Shown one piece after another: positions 33,544 to 45,128 of a DNA stretch of 64,000 nucleotides. This DNA is from Fraxinus americana. Its lineage: Eukaryota; Streptophyta; Magnoliopsida; Lamiales; Oleaceae. The translations under genes and the position numbers were made by a program. Each line of letters opens with the position of its first letter. Within the stretch, counting starts at the first letter, position 1. The stretch lies in assembly GCA_035079005.1 (NCBI GenBank), contig CM068728.1, positions 15,111,340 through 15,175,339 on the forward strand, written 5' to 3'. The notes beneath the pieces are model-generated. The model saw nothing but the letters and a program-made list of their open reading frames with translations, did no database searches and was not told the DNA's origin.

Positions 33544-36155
33544 CTACAGCAGCTTGGTTGGCTCCCTTGGATCAATAGGGAAGCTTTCTAGCTCTTCTAT
33601 GGGGGCCGCCTGGGAATCAGCCTCAGTTACTTGTGGATCAAGTTCATCAAGTGCTGGCAACTCAAGGTTACTGGTGCCTGCCACCGTGTGCATATCCCTA
33701 GGCTCAGCTTTCCTCACAGAGTTGAGGTAGCATTCCCTAGCCCCTCTTTGGTCTCCTTTGACCGTTGCCACCCCCCTATCAGTTTGAAACTTCATGCATA
33801 AGTGATGGATGGAGGTGACAGCTCCCAGATCCTTCAATGCAGGTTTCCCCAACACCCCATGATAGGCTGACCTACTGTCCACTACCAAGAATTCCATGAA
33901 ACACATGGTTGACAGGGGAGGCTCTCCCATTTCCACAGCTAGGGTGATTTTGCCCCTTGGGATAATGTTATCCCCGGTGAAGCCATATAAAGGCGTGTTG
34001 GTGGGGGTCAACTCATGGTCTAAGATCATTTTGTCGAAGGTGGACCCAAATAGAATGTTCACAGAACTACCGTTATCTACCAACATTCGCCTCAATCCGT
34101 TTCTAACTACCACAGCTCTTACCACTAAGGCGTCACAATGGGGATAGTGAATACCTTCAGAATCTTCGTGCGTAAACACAATAGGAGGCGATTGACTCCT
34201 TCGTGAACTGCTGCCCACAATGTAGCTAGTCAATGGGGGACCCCTTGCCTCTCGAACATAGTTCCTTTGGGAGTTTCTGGTGTTTCCACCAACATAAGGG
34301 CCTCCAAAAATAGTGTCAATCTCGTGAATTGGAACATCGTCAGGCCTACCTCGATGGTCCCTTCGTTGGTGTTCATTTGAATTTCTATTCCTTTCCCGTT
34401 CTCTCCCACGAGGAGATGCTTCCCTGTGATGGGAAGGGGCCTCGTCTCGCCTAGGCCATGAGCCTTGCCTCGGCGGGGGCCTGCTCCTCGGTCTTGAGGT
34501 GTTCTGATTGTTGCCTCTAGAATTTGAATTTCTAGGATGCATGGCTATATCTCTACAGTCAGCAGTTGCGTGGCTGTAAGAATGGTGATAAGTGCAATAC
34601 CCTTGGGAGTTAGTTATGCCTTGATTCGAACTCCTTCCCCGACCTCGTCCTCTACGAGGGGCCCGTTGTGTTTGTGGGTTTACGGGGGTACCTGTGGCTG
34701 GTACGTCGTCGTAAGCCAAAGTTGGCACAGCATTCAAGGTGGCTGCAGCAAGTGTTTGACCTGAGCCTTGGGCAACTTCAACATTGGGTTGACCCCACTG
34801 CTGATCCATCAAGTAGGAGGTTGGACCTCTACCACGTTGCCTTTGTTGGGGCTGAAGGCCTCTACTTGCTCTATTCCGATGTTCTATCAGTTCCTCGTTG
34901 ATGATTTCGCGTCGCATCATCTCCAACAAAGCATCGTAAGTTGGAGGATCTTGATTATGTACGTCTCTCCAAATCAGGGTGTTCATGTTGAGACCTCCCC
35001 TTAGGGCGGATAGAGCCTCGCGACCAGTGACTTGAACACAACAAGTCATTTCATCCGTAAAGCGAGACAAAAAACTTTTCAAAGTTTCTTTAGGCTGTTG
35101 CCTCATGTCCTGGAGGCGCTGGAATGGGGCCTTGCCCTCTTTGCTTACAACAAATCTTTTCAAAAATGTGGTTTTGAACTCTGGCCAGCTCCGAATGCTC
35201 CTAGGCGGTAACCTGCTATACCAAATTTCAGCAGCTCTGCTTAGAGTCAAGTGAAAGGCTCTGCACTTAACAGCTGGGGTGGCGCCTCTCAGGCTCATGT
35301 GCGTTTTGTAGCTATTCAAGTGCTTTGCTGGGTCGCTTCTCCCATCATACTTGGGTATTTTGGGCATTGTGTAATGGTTTGGGACCTGGGCATTCCTCAA
35401 TTCCCTTGAGAATGCCAAATTGTCGTCATGTCGTCCAAGTCACAGGATCTTTGGGGACCATCCGAATCATAATTAGCCTCATCCTCATAACTAGGCTGTT
35501 GCGTGGAAGGTCCCGCCTGGTTGCGAGCCTCCTCCTCTCTCCTGAGACGCTCATGACGAGGCGGTATAGCACGGGGGGCACGTTCTTGCCTTTCCTCCGG
35601 CTACCGAACCTCAGGAGGTGGGGGCTGTGGCCTACTTGTAGAAGCGTGGGCTGCATTCCTTTGTCTGTGCCTCTGACCTGCTGGGCTAAGCCTATCAAAC
35701 ACACTGGCAGATCTCTGGGGCCTCGGTGCTGGCTCATATTCAGGGGGGAAGTTATCCTCCATGTCAAACGGGGCCTCGGAGGGTCGGCCTGAGGCATAAT
35801 TGGAGGAAATGTCAACTCCCACTTCCCTTTCTACTGGGCTTCCTCCCCTATGCTGCCTGGAGGAATAAGCTCTTTGACTTTGAACCTCATCAGGTTGATA
35901 TGGCCCTTGTGGAACGAAGGAGGGAGGTGGGGGACCTCCCTGGCCTTGCATTTGCCTCAGTAACTCTTGCATTGCCAAGTTTTGGTTGGTAATGCTCCTC
36001 ATATTGGCTGCCATGGTTGCCATTTCCCTAGTAAGCTGGGCCGCCAACCTCCTACCACCTCGCCTGTGGTGGTGGTGGGGTCGGCGTCGGACCGCAGGGG
36101 CCTCATTGTCAGCTTCTCTATTTCGCCTGGGAGGAGCCTCTTCTTCTGAGCTCAT
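33544..36155 (-). pseudogene. Element B Gag and aspartic protease
   Basis: Starts MSSEEEAPPRRNREADNE at 36155. The N-terminal part is basic and Pro/Gln-rich. A TAG at about 35601 and a short insertion with frameshift near 35425-35440 interrupt it. From 35418 the frame is open for 624 residues: Gag core HLNSYKTHMSLRGATPAVKC, AAEIWYSRLPPRSIRSWPEF, LKSFLSRFTDEM, then a long Arg/Ser/Pro-rich basic region with a zinc-knuckle-like CTYHHSYSHATADC, then the protease with active site LVDNGSSVNILFG and second signature GVLGKPALKDLGA. The stop TAG at 33544 stands where Gln is expected (TKLL-x-VRKSLAPRF). Confidence 0.85.
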
Positions 36156-36302
36156 GTCTCTTGAAACTTAGAACTGTGAATATTTTCCAATTTTGGGGGC
36201 TTCTTCTTATTCTTTTCACAAGAATAAATTCTCTTTCAAGGGGGATACCCAAAATATTTTCAGAAGGCTTTTTCCACGGGTTGCTCGTGGTTATGGTGTG
36301 GT

Positions 36303-36321
36303 TTCCCACAGACGGCGCCAA
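36303..36321 (-). other. Primer binding site of element B
   Basis: On the minus strand TGGCGCCGTCTGTGGGAA, two or three bases after the LTR end ...GGGTCAACA. It is a common PBS of plant Ty3/gypsy elements. Confidence 0.8.
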
Positions 36322-36323
36322 TC

Positions 36324-37150
36324 TGTTGACCCCAAAAAATGTTACAAACAGATGCCGGGCCCACTCGTGCACACGCAAGCTTGATCCAACACGCTAATGC
36401 CGATCAACGGTCATGATGGCTCCAAGTAATAGGCGTGGGAGTGGCTAGAAGGCACGAGACGTTTCTGTTCAGGCCACTGGCAAGAATATGATACGATTGT
36501 ATAAGAAACCAATCGACAAAGTACGATCTGTAGTAATGAAATGTTGTAACAAATGCAGTTGAAACGAGAGAGATTGCTCCAAAATATTCAGTTTGCTCTC
36601 CAATTTTGCATTAGACCCTTTTGTGTTACATGGTGGGGGTATTTATAGTGTTACAATTCGAATGGTGACCTTTGGATCAATTTACACGTGGCCTCATCTC
36701 CTCGGCCAAGACATCAAATCCTAGCAATCAAGTTGACTTTCCTAGCTTTGCAAAACATTAAATGCTCTTACATTGACAAGACAAGACATAGATAAACTTT
36801 TCATAAGAGTCACGTCAATCATTCATAAAAGATCTCCATCATAAGCGGATCTTTGCAAGTGGGTCTTCAATGGCTGCTAAGGAACTTCGGACGATGCATG
36901 CCTACCGAACCGTGGCTTATTGTTAACAGCAATGGCCTCGGAACAATAGTGAGGGCCTCGGAACCCACGTCTGAAGTTAGGAAAACATGTCTTGATTTAA
37001 TTAAGCTGGTCCCACCGTCAAAATGTGATGCCACGTGTCGCTTGCATCTACTAACCCGTAACAATAGTCCCCCAAGTCCATGTGTGGTTATTTATGCCAG
37101 GTGTGGACTTCCAATAAGTCAGGAAAAGTTTTAATTTTCTGTATCTCACA
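36324..37150 (-). repeat. 5' LTR of element B (827 bp)
   Basis: On the minus strand it starts TGTGAGATACAG at 37150 and ends TCAACA at 36324. A TATA box, CTATAAATA on the minus strand, is at 36640-36648. The right flank is GTTAC (37151-37155). It is the full-length partner of 25053-25733. Confidence 0.88.
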
Positions 37151-38933
37151 GTTACAATGAGTAAAGATTGAAGAACTTAATTACAATTAAAATGTGATGT
37201 ACCAAATAAAATTTGTGGTGACAATCTAACCACCATTTGACACATGTCAACAATTCATCGTGCTCGTTGAGAAATCTTCCACATTTGGTATAGCATATAC
37301 CACCAGCCTAGCTATTTATCTCCCTGCTTAAACTTTAAATAACAACTATGGATGTCGCCAAGCTGTTTAGTTGCTCGTGTGACAACTTTTCCTCCCTGAC
37401 CTTTCCTTTTTTGGACAAACTTGCAGGGGGATTTGGAGGGTAGATTCTAGCCTACTTTTTACTTCATTAGGATATGGACTATGGGGATATATCAGAGTAC
37501 ATTACAAAGCAACTTCTTTCCAAGACATCCAAAAGGTCCCATCTACTTGAGATGTTTTTTAATACCTTTTCTTCAAACATCTTACGATAATCATAATTTC
37601 TCGATATCTCACTTAACCATTTTTTACAACAAAACCACTTAAATACAAAAATGTGGTTATCAAACAAGTACTTTTACATTTTCTTAACAAAAGAGGAGGT
37701 TGAAGACGGGCATCCAACCGTGTCTACACTAAGATATGTGAAGATTGCTGCGTAGAATTCCATGTTTCATGCATCATTGTGTTCTAGACAGTGATAAGCC
37801 ACATAGTGTGTATAAAGTCGGAGTCAATGGGGGAAATATGGCCATTTTTTTTACTTTAGCTACCACCTCATTTCATTTTCTACAAGAGTCATGAAATGAC
37901 TATGGTCAATAACGCTCAATAAGTATGGTGCATGTGTGACAAAACACGTGAGTTGTTTTTTTCTTGATTAGGGCCAGCCCTTGCTTGGTTTAGATAACAA
38001 TCAGATTTTTAGTAGATTTTAATAAAAAATTATGGAATATGTGATTGAAAAGTTAAGAACCCCATGACACAAAGACTCTTAAATCCATCCCAAACCTTTT
38101 CTTCCAATTCTCCTTTCCAATCCTCGATCAAACTTGTGTTTCCTAAGCGTGATGAAAGGGAGTCTTTTTGAATGTATAGTCTAAATTATTATTGATTTTA
38201 ACTTTGATTTTAATCAATTTTTGAACATAATCAAATAGGCACTTAAAAATATTTGCACACCGTGAATTCAAATTAAATATTTTCTATAAGAAAATGCCAT
38301 TTGGGGGGATTTCAATTGAAATACTTGAAGAGGGCATTAATTCGTTCTCATGTTCTTGAATCAATTGGAACCATTAGAGAACCAAGCAATGCCTGCTTCA
38401 CTAGCTGCTACGATGAAGTTCGAACTCTACCTAATCACACATTATCGACATCAAAACTCACGTCAGTCATGTGGGCACTAATCTGGTCACACAGTCTTTT
38501 CCGCGCTTCACATGCGCATCGGCTTCACAAGCTTTGACATAAGAACAATGTTGGGCTGCCAGTAAGGGTTCAAGGGGAGGGATTTTTTTTCTTTTTTAAT
38601 TCGTGTGGGTCCCGCTTGGGTCCCACCACAATGTGAGAGGATGTCAACAAAAGTGTCGACTTTTTCTGGTAAAATGGTTTAATTGTTGACATAAATGGAT
38701 ACCTCAGTCTTGGCACTTAAAACGGTGTACAAATTTATTTCGAGAACTTTGTGTTATCATATATTTGTGTTTTCCTTCGAAATAACTCAACTCGAGCTCG
38801 ATGCGTTAATAAAAGCTTTTCATATTACGTACGAGGATAAATTACTTAAATTACTCACAACTTAAAAAAAATTGACTCTTGAACCTGAAAATAAAAGCTT
38901 AAGGAACGTAGACTTTATTAACCTAAAAATAAA
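37151..38933. other. Intergenic DNA, no gene recognised
   Basis: 1.8 kb. Short frames at 37479-37667 (minus) and 38301-38537 (plus) have no domains I know. No element ends could be paired. Confidence 0.45.
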
Positions 38934-39110
38934 GAGTAATATTATTTATAGTGAAGATTATAGGTAGTTGCTTTACGCAACATACACATAGCAATTTGTT
39001 ATTTGATACATTAATGTGGTAGTTTTTTATTGACTCGTGCATCAAATAACAAATTGTCACGTGTCACGTAAGAAGACTACCAGTAATCTTCACAATAAAT
39101 AGCATTGTTC
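38934..39110. mobile_element. Foldback Mutator-type MITE with 9-bp target duplication
   Basis: 177 bp. Ends GAGTAATATTATTTATAGTG and, reverse-complemented, GAACAATGCTATTTATTGTG, with the inverted repeat running about 70 bp inward (CAATTTGTTATTTGAT on both arms). The 9-bp direct repeat AAAAATAAA flanks it (38925-38933 and 39111-39119), which fits Mutator-like insertion. Confidence 0.85.
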
Positions 39111-39165
39111 AAAAATAAAAACGTTCTCAATGTCAAAAGTTGTAGAAGAAGAAGGTTTTAATTAA

Positions 39166-39357
39166 GTCCATGTTTGACTCACTTTAAACCAAAACTCTTT
39201 ATTATTCATACTCATTTTAATCACACTTTATACAATAAAATATTTACAAGTAAACCTAAAATATTTTTCTAATTTTTAACAACACATTCGCTGAAAAATC
39301 ACTATTCAAAACATCAATTTTTTCTATTCCTTTTTATAATGACCATCAAACGGGAGC
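39166..39357. mobile_element. Tourist/Harbinger-like MITE with TAA duplication
   Basis: 192 bp with ends GTCCATGTTTGACTC and, reverse-complemented, GCTCCCGTTTGATGG. TAA lies on both sides (39163-39165 and 39358-39360). The interior has the CACACTTTATACAATAAAAT phrase also seen in the 5571 and 60599 copies. Confidence 0.7.
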
Positions 39358-40606
39358 TAAGTTTCTAAGTCAAGATCTTATAGAACATGTCTCATTATCC
39401 TTTGAAAGGTATTACTATTCTGAATAACAGAATACGTGTAAATCTGAAATTTTTGTATACACTGTGCTACGAGCGGACAATTTCGAAAAATTTGAGGTAT
39501 TGGTAAGAGTTCTTCCTTAGAATATTATTCGTTTTCAAAAAAAAAAAAAAATTCTCTATTAATAAATTACACTTAAATTACATACAAGATGACATGACAG
39601 CTAGTGACATTATCATAAGAAAGAGAATTATTCTACTTGTACAATGACAAGACGGGAGAATTATCCTTGTACGTATATCATGACTCTAGAAAAGAATGTC
39701 TTACTACAGTAAGTATGAATTCAAATTTTATGTCACCTAGAACGCCCCAATATAAAATACGTCACAATACTATAACATATTTGCTAAACAGACTTGAACT
39801 TGACACTTTATTAAGATTTTTTTATTTTTTTAGTACAGTCTTAATTCACGTTAGTGCACGCGTATAAAGAGTATTGTACGGAGAAATGCACACTTATCTT
39901 TCAAATGTTAGTGTTTCAAAATTCAAATGCACGAAGATTACAACCACATAACGTGGGATACACAGCATATTGAAACTAAGGAACTTTTTTTTTTGGCAAA
40001 CATAAAGATAAAGCTTTGTCTCAATCAATTAAAACAAGCATAGTAAGCTTTGGGGTGTTATTCTTGAGCTAACAACCTTATAAAAAGAAATAATTGTAAT
40101 GTCAACTTATATTATTATTATTTCACACCTAATCCACATTACTTAACTGAGTTGGCATTGACTTACTGAAAAATATTATGATTCTAAATTGCTTTAACAA
40201 TATCCTAGTGAAATTTGACTTAATTTTAAAGGGTTTTTTTTTTTTTTAACTATTAACAAGAAAAAAAAGGGGGGATAATATATACTATATAGTTGTCCAA
40301 AGTGGTTGGTATTATAACCTTTAAAGATGTTGATTTGTTACATATGACATTGTCATTCTAATATATTTCTTACAATTACCTTTAGATATAAAACTATGAG
40401 TACTTGAAATTTGGCCTCTGTTTTATTCATTTTTCTTTAAATTTATTTTGAATTATACATTTATGAGATTCACAATTTTTATAAATTTTTAATCACTAAT
40501 TTCATCAAACCAAATAGGGGCTTAGTTCTTATACAATATAAAATTATGTTTTCATGATTTGAAAGGAGCGGAGATATTTAAGTTAAAATCGATTCTCGCT
40601 CACTAA
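39358..40606. other. AT-rich intergenic DNA, nothing recognised
   Basis: Contains long A and T runs (39538-39551, 40229-40248). A MITE-like end AAATAGGGGCTTAG at 40512-40525 could not be paired with confidence. No gene is supported. Confidence 0.4.
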
Positions 40607-40787
40607 GAGCCTGTTTGATTCCCATTCAATGGCTAAAATGCATTTTGAAATAGTAAACTAACAGAGAATTTATTGTTAAAAAATAAGAAAAAGTTTTGAA
40701 TTTGCGTGTAATATTATTTTATTAAAAAATATGTGGTTAAAAAAATATATATATTTTTTGAAAAAAAAAAAAAAAGAATCAAACAAG
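40607..40787. mobile_element. Tourist/Harbinger-like MITE with TAA duplication
   Basis: 181 bp. Ends GAGCCTGTTTGATTC and, reverse-complemented, CTTGTTTGATTC. TAA flanks both sides (40604-40606 and 40788-40790). It abuts the old gypsy remnant that hosts element C. Confidence 0.75.
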
Positions 40788-40858
40788 TAAGTGTTGCCTC
40801 AAATGAGTACCGTCGTTGCCTTGTCACTTCACCATTTATGACGATCAAGTTATGGTGG
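40788..40858 (+). mobile_element. Older gypsy element remnant, left piece (interrupted by element C)
   Basis: This short piece joins in sense to 50985-51440 once element C is disregarded: both sides consist of phrases such as GTTATGGTGG and CTATGGTGACC with CGTCAC(C/T)TC between them, and the GGTGG at the joint is the target site of element C. It would be the internal 3' region of the older element. Confidence 0.4.
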
Positions 40859-41607
40859 TGTTTCGCGCATTTTTCGCTCGCTAACAATTAAAAGGGAATC
40901 AAACGATTGTGTAAGGGACAAACCTCTTAGAACAAAATCCCAAAAAGAGGGTGTTTATCAAATATGAAGATTACAGTTTAGACACGAACAAGATGCCTTC
41001 AAGGGGCGCAAGCACACAAGTACAAGGAAATTGAAGTAATAAAAAGTTAATCTAAGAAAATTAAATTACATGTTCTCTATTTTGAGAGTGAATTTTGTCT
41101 GTCTTTCTTCGTTGTCTTCTTCTTTCTTTTATACGACCTGGGCAGTTTTGATCGTTTCAGCAACTGCTTGTAACTACCCACTTCTTTCATCATGGTCGGC
41201 TGGCTAAAAACTACCGTGTGCAACTTCTATCACTACCCTCTCTTCATAACTGCTTGCCATCAACTTTCTCAAATCGTGGGGCGTAATTATGATGTGCTCA
41301 AACCGTCTTAGATCGTGATTCTGGATGACAACAATCTTTGGTCATCTTTTGGACTTTGGGCGACTCAGCATTCTTGGGCGACAATCGATCCTCTGCTCTG
41401 GGCGATTGTAGGGTGTTTCTTTCACTCAATATCTGGGCGTCCTGCCGACTGGGCGACGTCGTACCTTTGTCTTTTTGGGCTTTCCTCATATTTTAATGAT
41501 ATTTCTGATTGGGCCTTTTACCCTGATCTCTGTATCTAGGCTTATTCTCTAGATCCATTTCCTCTCTTGGGCCATTTGATTTGGGCTGCCTGTTTCGTGT
41601 GTCAACA
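40859..41607 (-). repeat. 3' LTR of element C
   Basis: On the minus strand it begins TGTTGACACACGAAAC and ends GCGCGAAACA. TATA box TATAAAAG on the minus strand at 41127-41134. Confidence 0.92.
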
Positions 41608-41894
41608 ATTACCCCCCAATATGGCGGAATTAATTTTAATCTTCGCCATATTCATTTATGTGTATTCCAGCAACGTTTGAAATTTTCAAGGTTTTTTAAT
41701 CATCACTTTCTTCTAATTGTCTGAAACGGCATGACGTTACAACCCCTCTAAACCCAAACATCGCGCCACTTCATTGCACCACGAAACCACGTCCTTATAC
41801 TTCTCGTCTTTTCCCCCCTTTATTTACTGTTCATCGTCTTGCTTCTCCTCTACGTTTCTTAAGCAACCTCAGACAAACTCGTATTTTGCGTTCT

Positions 41895-42935
41895 ATGGCG
41901 ACCTCTCAAACTCGTTCGGATTCCCCTTTTAGTTTCGAAGACTTCCTGAATCTCCTCACCAGGCCGTATGTAAACCCTTCTCGTCTTGCACCGGCCAATC
42001 CAGACCGGAATGAGTTTTATCTTGGCCTATTGTTCAATGATGCTGCGTCAATAGAGAAAGTGGCGGCGGGTCAGGTATTCCCTTGCTCGGAAAACCTTCC
42101 TTTTCTAAACTCACTACCGTTAAAGCCCATCCAGGAGTGATGTATTCGCACTTGGCCCAAAGCTGATTCTTCTTTTCGTTTTTGGCATGCACGTCTAGTA
42201 AAACATGGTCCCACAAAAGCACTTTTTGATCGTGCACGGATTTCTGATTTGTTGGAGATTACTCTCCATCCTCCAATTTATGACTCGGCACTTTTCCCAA
42301 TCGCGCTGAGTTTTTGGTCTTCAGAGTACAACACTTTTGTTTTTCCTCTCGGCCCAATGTCTATTACCCTGAGGGGCGTAGGGGTTTTAGTAAACCTCCC
42401 ACCTTTGGGCGATACCATATTTCCTGGTATCTTAGTTACTACCCCCAAGATTTTTGGGTCATTCAATGTATGTGGCCTTTCGTATCCTGACTCTTCATAT
42501 TCGTTTCCTTATAAATACGTTTGTGTTTTCCACATTTATCACTCTCATTCGTAATCCTTTTCCCAGGATCACTCTACTACCATTTTCCAATATCTCAACA
42601 CTCTCTCCAGTTTCGACTTTCTGTAAAAATGGATCAGTTGATCCATCGTGCGTGCCGTCTGACTTGACACGTCTGTTGGTATGGGAGATATAGGAAAAAT
42701 TTCTTGGCCGGCAGCAAAATTCTTCCCATCTATCGATGGAGGGAAGGAACGTTTCTGGCCTCTTTGCCCGCCATTGCAGCAATGCTCTTGGGAATGTGAC
42801 TGATCCCAGTCCACAATTTTCACCGTTGCTGCCAAAGGCCTACAATTGTTTACCCTTAGTTGTAACTTATAAGAGATTTCAAGCTCACGCACATGGAAGG
42901 CTTTGTACTTTTCAAATTCTGTTGATGTAACCAAT
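41895..42935 (+). pseudogene. Antisense ORF of element C: plant mobile domain (PMD)-like protein, broken
   Basis: ATG at 41895 (MATSQTRSDSPFSFEDFLNLL) opens a frame that is readable to 42467 with a single TGA at 42138. It contains the PMD hallmark: ALFPIALSFWSSEYNTFVFP, GPMSITLRGVGVLVNLPPLG and DTIFPG. PMD proteins are known both from plant transposons and from host genes of the MAIN/MAIL type. After 42467 a donor-like AAT/GTATGT and an acceptor-like CCCAG at 42562-42566 suggest an intron, and the following exon is degraded by stops. It lies between integrase and the 3' LTR, opposite to gag-pol, in the same place as the unrelated antisense gene of element B. No clear TATA box is seen. Confidence 0.7.
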
Positions 42936-43015
42936 ATTTGATTAATAAAATTTTATTTAGACGTATTTCATCCTTTATTTTATTTGGTTATCATCGCTCA
43001 TCAGAATTTACATTT

Positions 43016-44382
43016 TTAAGTTTGTAATTGTTCGTCTTCCCATAAGGAAGGAACATATTTCTTCAAATATTTGCCATTGATGAACCTCACATGATTAGTA
43101 TCATCTAGATTCTCTAAATGATAGGCTCCGTTAGGCAAAACACTTTTTACTTTGTATGGTCCTTCCCAATTTGGTGACCATTTACCGTATTTTGGATCTT
43201 TACTATCCAGAGGGAGTGTTACCTTCCAAACTAAATCGCCCAAACTGAAAGACTTGGCTACGACCTTCTTGTTGTAAAACTTAGCCATTTTCTATTTCTG
43301 GACTTGTAATCTATCCAGAACATCTAACCTTAATTCGTCCAATTCCAATAAATTTTGGACGAGCAATTCTGCGCGTTCGTTGTCGCCCGGGTCATTTTGT
43401 GAACGCACTCTTCTTGACTGCACGTTGATTTCCACAGGTAACACTGCGTCTTGCCCGTATGTCAGTTGAAAAGGGGTAACTTTAGTGCTTGTGCGTGGCG
43501 ACGTTCTATAGGCCCACAGAGCTTGATTCAAACACTCGTGCCAATCTCTGGCGTTTTCACTTATCATCTTTCTTACGATGTTCTTCAGGATCTTGTTAAA
43601 TGACTCGGCCTGACCGTTAGATTGAGCGTAGTAAGGCGTGGAATTTACCAATTTAACCCCAAATTCGCCCAAAAATTCCTTCACTTGGTCCCCATTCAAG
43701 GAAGTTCCATTATCCACCATCAGTGTTTGTGGGATTCCAAACCTATAGATAATATGGTCGCGAATGAATTCTATAACACTTTTTTGAGATATCTCTTTTA
43801 GAGGTATGGCCTCTACCCACTCAGTGAAGAAATCCGTTGCCACTATAATTATGTATGTTGTTTGGACGATGGTGGATAAATCTTCCCTATTAAATCTATC
43901 GCCCAACCTCTAACTGGCCATGGCTTAATGATAGGTACCATTTCTTTAGCTGGTGTTCTCTGAATTGGCCCATGCTTTTGACATGCCAGACAACTTTTCG
44001 CATATTGGACACACATTTCTCCCATTTTGGGCCAAAAATATCCACTCCTAATAATTAACCACCTCATCCTTTGACCAACTTGGTGGGCTCCACAAATTCC
44101 TTCGTGTATTTCGACCATAATCACCTTGACTTCTTGTAAACTTACACACTTTAATAACACCCCATCTGGGCGTTTTTTAAGTAACTCACCTTCAATTAAT
44201 GTATAATTCACTGATCGTAACTTTATCTTTCTATTGTTCTTTTCACTTGGTCTTTCCAAAAACTCTTTTATCTCTACTCTCCAATCCATTGCGTCTCCCT
44301 CTTGTATACAATGAATTCCAATCCTATTTACCCTCATTTGCATAACAGGAAAAATTGTTCCATATTCACAAGTGTGCTCCAT
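43016..44382 (-). pseudogene. Element C integrase, broken
   Basis: Three pieces. 43849-44382 holds the HHCC zinc finger (IHEGICGAHQVGQ ... GYFWPKMGEMC ... SCLACQKHG) and the first catalytic Asp (GWAIDLIGKI). 43292-43906 holds the second Asp (LMVDNGTSLNG) and the Glu (NGQAESFNKILK). 43016-43288 is the C-terminal domain (FSLGDLVWKVTLP ... PNWEGPYKVKSVLPNGAYHL). The triad is complete. Frame breaks at about 43850-43906 and a stop at 43290 separate the pieces. Confidence 0.85.
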
Positions 44383-44468
44383 GTCTAAAGTTTTAAGTAC
44401 CCTGAGGCTATTTGGGCCAGTTCATTTACTATATCTTTGTACATTCTGTTGACATATTGTAGTTCTAC

Positions 44469-45101
44469 TTAGTCAAACTCTTCTAATAATTCTTGGGCGA
44501 CTTCATACTGGCTTATAACAGATTCACTCTGACATTTAAAATCGCCAATGGGTTGGTAAACCACCAACTGGGAATCGCCTCTAATAATCACGTTTTTTAC
44601 TTCCATTTCAATTAATAATTCTAGGCCGACAATTAATGCCTCATATTCGGTCTGGTTATTGGTGCACATTCTGTCCAATGTGAAAGCAAACTTATAACAA
44701 ATTCCTAGTGGATTTCTCAAAGCTATTCCTACTCCTGCACCTTTGGAAGTTTTTGGTCCATCAAAGTATAGGATCCATGGCTTGAACTCGCATGAGTCTA
44801 TTTCCAATTTAATTTCTTCAGGCATGTCAAGGCACGGGAGATCGGCCAAGAAATTAGCCAATACTTGATTTTTAACTGCCTTCTGTGGTATATATTGTAT
44901 TTCAAACTCGGACAATCCTAAAGTCCAAAGGCCTATCCTTTGGTGTAAAACAGGTCGAGAAAACATGTATTTCACTAAATTAATTTTAGAAATCAGATAA
45001 ACTGTTACAGGCCGTAAGTAGGCCCTTGATTTAGTACATGTGAAATACAAAGCGAGACATAGTTTCTCGATAGCAGAATAATTACATTCGCATTTCGTCA
45101 A
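44469..45101 (-). pseudogene. Element C second (plant-type) RNase H
   Basis: 210 residues open. The first part is the end of the gypsy RNase H and the linker (YSAIEKLCLALYF, RIGLWTLGLSEFEI). From about residue 105 the second RNase H follows with its catalytic residues in place: ILYFDGPKTSKGAGVGI (Asp), NNQTEYEALIVGL (Glu) and IIRGDSQLVVY (Asp). The frame ends at a TAA where Gln is likely (EEFD-x-VEL). It marks the element as Tat-type. Confidence 0.82.
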
Positions 45102-45128
45102 ACGTCTACTTAAATAGTATATTGCCCT

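Larger units (their letters stand above)
25053..37150 (-). mobile_element. Tat-type Ty3/gypsy LTR retrotransposon with antisense ORF (element B, 12.1 kb)
   Basis: Order on the minus strand: 5' LTR (36324-37150), PBS, gag-protease (36155-33544), RT-RNase H (33495-32230), second RNase H plus integrase zinc finger (32230-31237), integrase core (31313-30390), a 148-bp tandem array, an antisense gene (26870-29152, plus strand), a 45-bp tandem array, polypurine tract and 3' LTR (25053-25733). A second, plant-type RNase H and an extra antisense ORF before the 3' LTR are hallmarks of the Tat branch. The two LTRs differ by roughly 30 mostly transition changes over 680 bp (about 95% identity, hand count). 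Coding regions are broken. No target duplication can be shown because the outer end of the left LTR is missing. Confidence 0.9.
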
